A stretch of DNA of 6,228 nucleotides from an uncultured Bacteroidales bacterium (GTDB lineage Bacteria > Bacteroidota > Bacteroidia > Bacteroidales > UBA4417). A program made the position numbers and the translations under genes. Where the stretch lies: positions 1 to 6,228 of the forward strand of contig CAIXAQ010000529.1 in the NCBI GenBank assembly GCA_903917425.1, given 5' to 3'. Under the pieces are notes generated by a model that had not been told where the DNA came from, ran no database searches, and saw nothing but the letters and a program-made list of their open reading frames with translations. Positions 1 to 6,228 of the stretch are shown piece by piece (position 1 is the stretch's first letter; each line of letters starts with the position of its first letter).

Positions 1-1343
<1,343 letters not shown>

Positions 1344-1373
1344 AAAATGATATGATCAGAAAAAATTAAAGTT

Positions 1374-2762
1374 ATGAGATTAAACTCTATGCAAACTCGC
1401 CCGGTAATTACCTTACGAAGAAGTAGTTTTTTGATATTGATTTTCATGTTGTTCGTTTCGCATGCAGAAGCGCAATTTCAAAAAGTCGCCCAAACCCCGC
1501 CCATGGGCTGGAACAGCTACAATTGCTACGGGGCAAGCGTGAAGGAAAGTGAAGTGCTCGAAAATGCAGGATTCATGGAAACACACCTGAAAAGTTTCGG
1601 GTGGCAATATGTGATTGTTGGTTATTGCTGGTACTTTCCATATCCTGCGGCACTCAGCGATCCACAGCAACTCGAAGGTTTTTTGCCCTCATTTCCAATG
1701 GATAAATATGGCCGTCTTTTACCCGCTCCCGACCGGTTTCCGTCTTCATGTAAAAACAAGGGATTCAAACCCCTGGCTGACAAACTGCATAAAAAAGGGC
1801 TGAAACTCGGGATTCATATTATGCGAGGCATTCCCCGGCAGGCAGTTGCTTCCAATACGTTGATAAAAGGCACTAAATTTCACGCAAAAGATATTGCCGA
1901 CACAACGAGTACCTGCACCTGGTTCAACCATATGTACGGCGTAAATATGGATAAGCCAGGGGCACAGGAATACTACAACTCACTTTTCGAGTTGTATGCC
2001 AAATGGGGAGTTGATTTTGTAAAAGCGGACGATATCTCGTCGCCATTCTCAGAGAAGGAAATCTTAGCAATCCGCACAGCAATAGTACACAGCGGCAGGC
2101 CAATGGTATTGAGTTTATCGCCGGGTGAAACACCTTTAAACAAAGTTGCAGTGGTAAAAGAATGTGCTGATATGTGGCGTGTTTCCACCGATTTCAGAGA
2201 CAACTGGAATTCCCTGGTACAGATGTTCGGTTTATTGCATAGCTGGGAAAACCTTATAGGTCCGGGGCATTTTCCAGATGCCGATATGCTTAATATCGGG
2301 ATCCTTTCGAAGCGCGGTCCTGTTGGCGAGCAGCGAAGGTCGGATTTAACGCATACCGAACTGGTAACCATGATGACATTGTGGAGCATTGCCCGCTCCC
2401 CATTAATGTATGGAGGCGACTTAAGCCTCATCCGCCAACCAGAGTTGCAGTTGCTGCAAAACAAAGCAGTTTTGGCTGTTAACCAGCAGAGCGGGAATAA
2501 CAGGCAATTGTTCCGTAATAAGGACGAAATCGCCTGGATTGCCGATGTTCCCGGCTCCGACGACATTTACCTGGCAGTTTTTAACCTTGGTGAAAATGCC
2601 AAATTAGTTCCGATTGATCTGAAAGAAGTTGGTTTTGAAGGCAAATGCAGTATAACCGATCTTTGGACAGGCGATCTAATGGGCCAGTTTGAATCAGCTG
2701 TGCGGCCGCAGGTTTTATCACATGGAGCGAGGCTTTTTCGTATTTCATATAAAGTTGAGTAA
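1374..2762 (+). CDS. Secreted GH27 family glycosidase, probable alpha-galactosidase
   Basis: Predicted exported retaining glycosidase releasing terminal alpha-galactosyl residues. The N-terminus is a signal peptide: RR at residues 15-16, a hydrophobic core at about 17-29, and a signal peptidase I site AEA|Q after residue 33. The mature protein opens with the GH27 hallmark TPPMGWNSYN (41-50). The (beta/alpha)8 barrel carries the nucleophile in VDFVKAD (Asp219, codon 2028-2030), the acid/base in RVSTD (Asp273, codon 2190-2192), and GHFPDADML further on. The last 90 or so residues fit the C-terminal beta-sandwich. At 462 aa it is full length with no extra domain. An in-frame ATG at 1389 (residue 6) is an equally possible start and keeps the signal peptide; neither has a clear Shine-Dalgarno. 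It lies 30 bases after the decarboxylase and may share its transcript. GH27 also includes beta-L-arabinopyranosidases and isomaltodextranases, so the exact substrate is not settled. Confidence 0.92.
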   Translation: MRLNSMQTRPVITLRRSSFLILIFMLFVSHAEAQFQKVAQTPPMGWNSYNCYGASVKESEVLENAGFMETHLKSFGWQYVIVGYCWYFPYPAALSDPQQLEGFLPSFPMDKYGRLLPAPDRFPSSCKNKGFKPLADKLHKKGLKLGIHIMRGIPRQAVASNTLIKGTKFHAKDIADTTSTCTWFNHMYGVNMDKPGAQEYYNSLFELYAKWGVDFVKADDISSPFSEKEILAIRTAIVHSGRPMVLSLSPGETPLNKVAVVKECADMWRVSTDFRDNWNSLVQMFGLLHSWENLIGPGHFPDADMLNIGILSKRGPVGEQRRSDLTHTELVTMMTLWSIARSPLMYGGDLSLIRQPELQLLQNKAVLAVNQQSGNNRQLFRNKDEIAWIADVPGSDDIYLAVFNLGENAKLVPIDLKEVGFEGKCSITDLWTGDLMGQFESAVRPQVLSHGARLFRISYKVE

Positions 2763-2763
2763 A

Positions 2764-2819
2764 GCTGTTGGGTTGTTGAGTTGTCGAGCTGTTGTGTTGT
2801 TGTGCTGTTGTGTTGTTGA
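2764..2819 (+). repeat. Tandem array A: 7 copies of an 8-bp G/T-rich unit
   Basis: Seven consecutive 8-base units of consensus G(T/C)TGTTG(T/A) start two bases after the GH27 stop codon. They read GCTGTTGG, GTTGTTGA, GTTGTCGA, GCTGTTGT, GTTGTTGT, GCTGTTGT and GTTGTTGA. The + strand is almost entirely G and T. The array has no dyad symmetry, so it is not a hairpin terminator. The bases after it, 2820-2868, show nothing recognisable. Confidence 0.9.
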
Positions 2820-2868
2820 GAAAATAAGTTACTGGTATTAAACAGGCCAATCCATAGTCATTTGCCAG

Positions 2869-2960
2869 ATTATCGCATTATCACATTGTCACATTATCAT
2901 ATTATCACATTATCGCATTATCACATTACCGCATTATCACATTACCGAATTATCACATTA
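2869..2960 (+). repeat. Tandem array B: 11 copies of the 8-bp unit ATTATC(A/G)C
   Basis: Eleven full 8-base units and a 4-base partial follow one another without a break. The dominant forms are ATTATCAC and ATTATCGC; variants include ATTGTCAC, ATTATCAT, ATTACCGC and ATTACCGA. Six of the eleven units are exactly ATTATCAC or differ from it only at one place as ATTATCGC alternates with it. Because 8 and 3 share no factor, the + strand frame beginning at 2862 reads an 8-residue peptide repeat (HYHIITLS-like) with no stop. I do not regard that as a gene. The array ends 43 bases before the pheA-operon promoter box. Confidence 0.92.
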
Positions 2961-3003
2961 GAGAAATTTTATCGCATCGAAGCCACCGTATTAATAAAAA
3001 ACT

Positions 3004-3011
3004 TATTTTTG
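3004..3011 (+). promoter_or_regulatory. Candidate Bacteroidota -7 promoter box for the pheA operon
   Basis: TATTTTTG matches the Bacteroidota sigma-ABfr -7 consensus TAnnTTTG at every fixed position. The usual -33 TTTG/TTG element is not evident at the expected distance (about 2978-2986). Transcription would start at about 3016-3020, giving about 60 bases before the leader peptide start codon. Position and consensus support it; an eight-base motif in AT-rich DNA is not proof. Confidence 0.55.
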
Positions 3012-3064
3012 CATCTGGAAATCGACATATGTAAACATCATATCAAGTTGATCCCGGTTTTTTT

Positions 3065-3070
3065 AAAAGG
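3065..3070 (+). promoter_or_regulatory. Ribosome binding site of the leader peptide
   Basis: AAAAGG lies 7 bases upstream of the ATG at 3078. It supports translation of the short leader ORF from that ATG rather than from the longer open frame that runs back through the repeat array. Confidence 0.5.
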
Positions 3071-3077
3071 CTACCCA

Positions 3078-3137
3078 ATGAAAATCAAGAGCACATTTAC
3101 CTTTTTCTTTTTTTATTATCTGCAAAAGACGGACTGA
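3078..3137 (+). CDS. Phe/Tyr-rich attenuator leader peptide of the pheA operon (19 aa)
   Basis: The short ORF reads MKIKSTFTFFFFYYLQKTD and stops with TGA at 3135-3137. Five of 19 residues are Phe and two are Tyr, with six aromatic codons in a row at 3102-3119 (TTT TTC TTT TTT TAT TAT). The ORF has a plausible AAAAGG ribosome site, lies downstream of a consensus promoter box, and is followed by an intrinsic terminator just before pheA. It is the analogue of the enterobacterial pheL control peptide. Its role would be to make ribosome progress report the supply of charged tRNA-Phe (and perhaps tRNA-Tyr), not to act as a protein. I infer this from sequence and context; the sequence is not assumed to be homologous to pheL. 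Confidence 0.85.
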   Translation: MKIKSTFTFFFFYYLQKTD

Positions 3138-3172
3138 TGTGTTATTGCTTAAAAATAATAATGTAAAGGTCC
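3131..3172 (+). promoter_or_regulatory. Candidate antiterminator hairpin of the pheA leader
   Basis: A long imperfect hairpin can form in the leader RNA. GGACU (3131-3135) pairs with GGUCC (3168-3172), with one G-U. After a 2x2 internal loop, 3138-3147 pairs with 3156-3165 (ten pairs, four of them wobble), leaving an 8-base loop. The 3' arm uses the same bases as the 5' arm of the terminator, so the two structures exclude each other. The 5' arm overlaps the last sense codon and stop codon of the leader peptide, where a ribosome reaching the end would cover it. Worked out by eye, without energy calculation. Confidence 0.55.
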
Positions 3173-3196
3173 CGGTTGATTCGGGACTTTTTTTTT
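3165..3196 (+). terminator. Intrinsic terminator (attenuator) in front of pheA
   Basis: The stem GTCCCG (3169-3174) pairs perfectly with CGGGAC (3182-3187) around a 7-base loop. It can be extended at the base by AAAG-TTTT pairs (3165-3168 with 3188-3191). Nine uninterrupted T residues follow (3188-3196). It lies after the leader peptide stop codon and only 11 bases before the pheA ATG, so it can only act on transcripts heading into pheA. That placement makes it an attenuator and not an end-of-operon terminator. Confidence 0.88.
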
Positions 3197-3207
3197 AATA
3201 AAATGAT

Positions 3208-4107
3208 ATGACTCCAATCAAGGAAAACAGGATAAGCGTAGCCATCCAGGGTGGGTTTGGCGCCTTTCACGAGATTGCTGCAAAGCAGTTTTTTCGGGAT
3301 ATCCCGATCGAGATCGTTCCGTGCGAAACATTTACCGACCTGTTTAATGAACTTCAGGATAAAAAAGTGGACTGTGGCATTGTGGCTATGGAAAATTCTG
3401 TCGCCGGAAGCTTGCTCCAAAATCTCACCCTGTTGCGCGAGAGCGGGTTAAATATCATGGGTGAGCAATATCTCCGGGTGGTTCAAAATTTAATAGCCCT
3501 GCCCTATCAAACCATTGAAACTATCAGGGAAATTCATTCGCACCCGATTGCTATTCAGCAATGCCAGGTTTTTTTAAACGAGTTAAGACGGAAGGGGGTT
3601 CGTATTATCGACTCGGCTGATACTGCGCTGAGCGTGAAATGGATAAGGGAAGAAAACCTGATGGGAGTTGGTGCACTAGGCAGCGAAATGGCAGCCAGTA
3701 TGTATAACATGGAAATCCTGAAAGCCGGTGTTGAAACCAACAAACGGAATTTTACCCGTTTTCAGATCATTACCGAAAGTGATAAAGTAAAAGAACTGGA
3801 ACAGATTGCCAACCAGACCATTAACAAAGCCACTTTGTGTTTTGCACTTCAGCACGAGGAAGGTCGCTTGTCGCAGGTACTCTCGGTGCTGTCCTTTTAC
3901 AAAATGAACCTCACAAAAATTCAATCGCTTCCCATTTTTGGTGTCGAATGGGAATATTTTTTCTACATCGACCTGGTTTTCGGCGACTATGTCCGTTACC
4001 AGCAAGCATTGGATGCAGTTACACCTTTAACCGAGCATTTACAAATATTAGGAGAATATCAAAATGGACAACGGCCAGCCGAAAATACAACTATCATCGA
4101 GGACTGA
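3208..4107 (+). CDS. pheA: Prephenate dehydratase (stand-alone, with ACT domain)
   Basis: Converts prephenate to phenylpyruvate, the committed step to phenylalanine, in the cytoplasm. At 299 aa it has the normal length for the enzyme without a chorismate mutase domain. The catalytic periplasmic-binding-like part covers about 8-190: VAIQGGFGAFHE (11-22), VAMENSVAGSL (59-69), SHPIAIQQC (111-119) and the signature NFTRF (181-185) with catalytic Thr183. The ACT domain for phenylalanine feedback follows at about 207-285, with GRLSQVLSV (219-227) and NLTKIQSLP (234-242). The last part replaces the textbook ESRP by QSLP, which I recall as usual in Bacteroidota. Expression is probably set by the attenuator directly upstream. 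No Shine-Dalgarno precedes the ATG, because the terminator T-run occupies that place. The 3' end overlaps the next gene by 44 bases. Confidence 0.95.
   Translation: MTPIKENRISVAIQGGFGAFHEIAAKQFFRDIPIEIVPCETFTDLFNELQDKKVDCGIVAMENSVAGSLLQNLTLLRESGLNIMGEQYLRVVQNLIALPYQTIETIREIHSHPIAIQQCQVFLNELRRKGVRIIDSADTALSVKWIREENLMGVGALGSEMAASMYNMEILKAGVETNKRNFTRFQIITESDKVKELEQIANQTINKATLCFALQHEEGRLSQVLSVLSFYKMNLTKIQSLPIFGVEWEYFFYIDLVFGDYVRYQQALDAVTPLTEHLQILGEYQNGQRPAENTTIIED
4050..4055 (+). promoter_or_regulatory. Shine-Dalgarno of the aminotransferase, inside pheA
   Basis: AGGAGA lies 8 bases before the ATG at 4064 and within the pheA coding sequence. It decides the start of the aminotransferase in favour of 4064, and so in favour of a real 44-base gene overlap with likely translational coupling. 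Confidence 0.65.
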
Positions 4108-5242
4108 ACGGGTGCAGGAATACTACTTTTCGCACAAACTCAGGCAAATTGACGAAATGCGAAAAGCCGGTGCCGATATAATAAATCTCGGAATCGGCAG
4201 CCCCGACCTTCCGCCTTCACCGGCTGCTATTGACAAGCTGAGCGAGGCTTCGAAATTGCCCAATGTGCATGGATACCAGAGTTACAATGGCATTCCGGCA
4301 TTGCGGTCAGCTTTTGCCGGCTGGTATAAAAAATATTTTAACGTCGATCTGAATCCGGACAACGAGATCTTGCCGCTCATCGGTTCGAAAGAAGGCATAA
4401 TGCATATCAGCATGGCTTTTGTGAATGAAGGCGATGAAGTGCTTGTGCCAAACCCAGGCTACCCCACTTATACTTCGGTTTCAAAACTGGTTGGAGGGAA
4501 AATACGTTTTTACAACCTGCATGCTGACCGCCGGTGGCATCCGGATCTTGATTCGCTTGAAAACAGTGATCTGAGCCGGGTTAAACTCATGTGGATAAAC
4601 TATCCGCACATGCCTACAGGAGCGAAAGGCAGCAAAAAACTATTCGAGGAATTGGTAACATTCGCTCATAAACACAGTATTTTGCTGTGCAACGACAACC
4701 CTTATAGTTTCATCCTGAACAACGAACATTTGAGTATTTTATCAGTCGACGGGGCAAAAGAAGTAGCGCTGGAACTGAACTCCATGAGCAAATCGCACAA
4801 TATGGCAGGGTGGAGAATCGGTATGGTAGCAGGACATAAAGATTATATATCGGGAATTGTAAAAGTAAAAAGCAACATGGACTCAGGCATGTTCCAGCCA
4901 ATGCAATCGGCAGCTATCGAGGCACTTAATAGTCCTGTGGAATGGTATGAGTCCATCAATAAAATTTATGATAAACGCCGGTTCCTGGTCGAACAGATTA
5001 TGAATACCCTGCAATGTACTTTTGACGCAAATCAAACCGGTTTGTTTTTGTGGGGGAAAATTCCGGCAAAATACTCCAACGGGGAAGAACTCACCGAAGA
5101 ACTTCTGCAAAAGGCACATATTTTTATTACGCCAGGGATGGTTTTTGGCGATCAGGGTAGCGAGTATGTCCGCATTTCGCTGTGTGCGAACGAACATATG
5201 CTGAACAAAGCAATCGAAAGATTATCAGCGATTTATCCATAA
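4064..5242 (+). CDS. Class I/II PLP-dependent aminotransferase, probably for Phe/Tyr synthesis
   Basis: Fold type I aminotransferase, 392 aa, full length and cytoplasmic. Seen: the N-terminal block VQEYYFSHKL (17-26), INLGIGSPDLP (40-50) and substrate-side GYQSYNG (70-76). The NPxNPTG-like motif appears as NYPHMPTG (179-186). The cofactor Asp/Tyr are in NDNPY (210-214), the Schiff-base Lys243 in SMSKSHNMAGWRIG (codon 4790-4792), and the carboxylate-binding Arg370 in EYVRIS. By sequence alone it could be named a methionine, aspartate or LL-diaminopimelate-type aminotransferase. Its position between pheA and tyrA argues that it aminates phenylpyruvate and 4-hydroxyphenylpyruvate to Phe and Tyr. 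The start at 4064 is supported by AGGAGA and by the fact that the conserved VQEYYFS block begins 17 residues in. The family is certain; substrate is inferred from context. Confidence 0.9.
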   Translation: MDNGQPKIQLSSRTERVQEYYFSHKLRQIDEMRKAGADIINLGIGSPDLPPSPAAIDKLSEASKLPNVHGYQSYNGIPALRSAFAGWYKKYFNVDLNPDNEILPLIGSKEGIMHISMAFVNEGDEVLVPNPGYPTYTSVSKLVGGKIRFYNLHADRRWHPDLDSLENSDLSRVKLMWINYPHMPTGAKGSKKLFEELVTFAHKHSILLCNDNPYSFILNNEHLSILSVDGAKEVALELNSMSKSHNMAGWRIGMVAGHKDYISGIVKVKSNMDSGMFQPMQSAAIEALNSPVEWYESINKIYDKRRFLVEQIMNTLQCTFDANQTGLFLWGKIPAKYSNGEELTEELLQKAHIFITPGMVFGDQGSEYVRISLCANEHMLNKAIERLSAIYP

Positions 5243-5298
5243 AAATGCACATATAGAGTGACAGGCACCCAGGCATTATTTAGTTTATAAAGACAAAG

Positions 5299-5304
5299 AA
5301 AGGA
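5299..5304 (+). promoter_or_regulatory. Shine-Dalgarno of tyrA
   Basis: AAAGGA lies 6 bases before the ATG at 5311 and supports that start. The 68-base gap after the aminotransferase (5243-5310) shows no TAnnTTTG promoter box and no hairpin terminator, so tyrA is probably read from the pheA promoter. Confidence 0.55.
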
Positions 5305-5310
5305 TATATT

Positions 5311-6156
5311 ATGAAAGTTTGTATAGTTGGAATTGGATTAATAGGCGGTTCGCTGGCCATCGACCTTAAACGGCGTGGTTTTGCATCAGCAATTATTGGT
5401 GTTGATGCCAATATTCACCATCAGAATATTGCTTTGCACAGCGGACTGGTTGATGAAATTGATATACTTGAAAATGCAGTAAACAAATCAGATCTGATCA
5501 TTTTAAGCACGCCCGTGAATGCCAACAGAGAAATGTTGCCCGGGATACTTTCGCTGATTGAAGGAACGGCCAAAGTAGTCACAGACATGGGCTCTACCAA
5601 GGCCGGAATTTCAGGTGCGGTCTTAAATCATCAGAATCGTGGCCGCTTTGTGGCATCTCATCCCATGGCCGGAACCGAATTTTCGGGACCCATGGCAGCC
5701 ATTGGTAAACTATTCGACTACAAACATGTTATTATATGTGATCGCGAACTTTCGGATGCCGATGCCCTCGAAACAGTTGCTGATATGTATAAAATACTGA
5801 ATATGCGCTTATCTTTTATGACAGCTGTTGACCATGATATTCATGTTGCCTATGTATCTCACATATCGCACATTACCTCATTTGCACTGGCTTTAAGTGT
5901 TTTGGACAAAGAAAAAGATGAAGAGAATATTCTTAAATTAGCGGGTGGGGGATTTGACTCAACCGTTCGGCTGGCAAAAAGCAATGCCGAAACCTGGGCG
6001 CCTATCTTTTTGCAGAATTCGGAATACATCATCGAGGTAATAGACAATTATCTTGAAAAAATAAACCTTTTTAAAAAACACATCCTCGAAAAAAATCCTG
6101 AGGGTCTTAAAGACTTGATGAACGAAGCAAATAAAATACGAAAAATATTGAATTAG
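5311..6156 (+). CDS. tyrA: Prephenate dehydrogenase
   Basis: Oxidatively decarboxylates prephenate to 4-hydroxyphenylpyruvate, the step that commits prephenate to tyrosine. The N-terminal Rossmann fold opens with VGIGLIGGSL (6-15, GxGxxG). It has Asp32 at the end of the second strand (IIGVDAN), which favours NAD+ over NADP+. TDMGSTKAGI (91-100) and ASHPMAGTEFSGP (115-127) follow; His117 in SHP matches the catalytic His of the family. The helical dimerisation domain carries VDHDIHVAYVSHISH (173-187) and GGGFDSTVRLAKSNAETW (212-229). At 281 aa it is the short single-domain-pair form: no chorismate mutase at the N-terminus and no ACT domain at the C-terminus, so no feedback domain is visible. 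Last gene visible in the attenuated operon. An arogenate dehydrogenase is a less likely alternative. Confidence 0.95.
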   Translation: MKVCIVGIGLIGGSLAIDLKRRGFASAIIGVDANIHHQNIALHSGLVDEIDILENAVNKSDLIILSTPVNANREMLPGILSLIEGTAKVVTDMGSTKAGISGAVLNHQNRGRFVASHPMAGTEFSGPMAAIGKLFDYKHVIICDRELSDADALETVADMYKILNMRLSFMTAVDHDIHVAYVSHISHITSFALALSVLDKEKDEENILKLAGGGFDSTVRLAKSNAETWAPIFLQNSEYIIEVIDNYLEKINLFKKHILEKNPEGLKDLMNEANKIRKILN

Positions 6157-6167
6157 AGGGAGTTGGG

Positions 6168-6228
6168 GGAAATGGAAAATGGAGAATGGACAATGGAAAA
6201 TGGCAAATAGAAAATAGAAAATAGAAAA
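6168..6228 (+). repeat. Tandem array C: 7-bp purine-rich units, cut by the window end
   Basis: Eight full 7-base units and a 5-base partial run from 11 bases after the tyrA stop to the edge. They read GGAAATG, GAAAATG, GAGAATG, GACAATG, GAAAATG, GCAAATA, GAAAATA, GAAAATA and GAAAA. The consensus is GAAAAT(G/A), with a clean switch from G to A at the last position midway. The + strand is nearly free of C. The full length of the array cannot be seen. Confidence 0.9.

Noticed and set aside
1344..1355. AAAATGATATGA shared by 1344-1355 and the pheA start region 3200-3211
   Set aside because: One 12-base match is about what chance gives in a window of this size and AT content, and the two copies are at different distances from the next gene.
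1973..2566. 197-codon - strand ORF inside the GH27 gene
   Set aside because: It is antisense to strongly conserved GH27 catalytic motifs and has no recognisable domain; a shadow of the real gene.
2869..2960. Array B as a CRISPR array or plasmid iteron origin
   Set aside because: Units are 8 bp with no spacers, so not CRISPR. No replication gene, DnaA box cluster or partition gene is nearby, and iterons are usually longer.
2862..3137. 91-codon + strand ORF running through array B into the leader peptide
   Set aside because: It begins with TTG, is made mostly of an 8-residue repeat forced by the 8-bp array, and most of it lies upstream of the promoter box. Only the last 19 codons, from the ATG at 3078, are supported.
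3142..3420. 92-codon - strand ORF across the attenuator and pheA 5' end
   Set aside because: It runs antisense through the terminator and conserved pheA codons and has no recognisable features.
5243..5310. Possible separate promoter or second attenuator before tyrA
   Set aside because: No TAnnTTTG match, no aromatic-rich short ORF and no hairpin with a T-run were found in these 68 bases.

Overview
The window looks like a chromosomal segment of a Bacteroidota genome, probably an environmental Bacteroidales-type organism. The clues are a stand-alone prephenate dehydratase with the KIQSLP form of the ACT motif, an aminotransferase of the type that follows pheA in this phylum, a secreted GH27 glycosidase, and a perfect match to the Bacteroidota -7 promoter box (TAnnTTTG). 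All genes are on the + strand. The phylum call is inference from these features, not from a search.

Layout. Positions 1-1343 hold most of a PLP-dependent group II aromatic-L-amino-acid decarboxylase; its N-terminus lies outside the window. After 30 bases comes a secreted GH27 alpha-galactosidase-like enzyme (1374-2762). A 445-base gene-free stretch (2763-3207) follows. It holds two different 8-bp tandem arrays, then a promoter box, a 19-codon leader peptide ORF containing FFFFYY, a candidate antiterminator hairpin and an intrinsic terminator ending 11 bases before pheA. Next come pheA (prephenate dehydratase, 3208-4107), a class I aminotransferase overlapping it by 44 bases (4064-5242), and tyrA (prephenate dehydrogenase, 5311-6156). 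A 7-bp tandem array runs from 6168 to the window edge.

How it fits together. pheA and tyrA take prephenate to phenylpyruvate and 4-hydroxyphenylpyruvate, and the aminotransferase between them can supply the amino group to give Phe and Tyr. The leader explains their control. Its run of Phe and Tyr codons, followed by mutually exclusive antiterminator and terminator hairpins, is the layout of ribosome-mediated transcription attenuation. The ribosome would sense Phe-tRNA, and possibly Tyr-tRNA. This attenuator is the most interesting element here. The second notable feature is that all three larger gene-free stretches flanking or following transcription units carry unrelated tandem arrays of 7-8 bp units, and no ordinary terminator hairpin is visible after the GH27 gene or after tyrA. 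No wholly new multi-gene system is evident.
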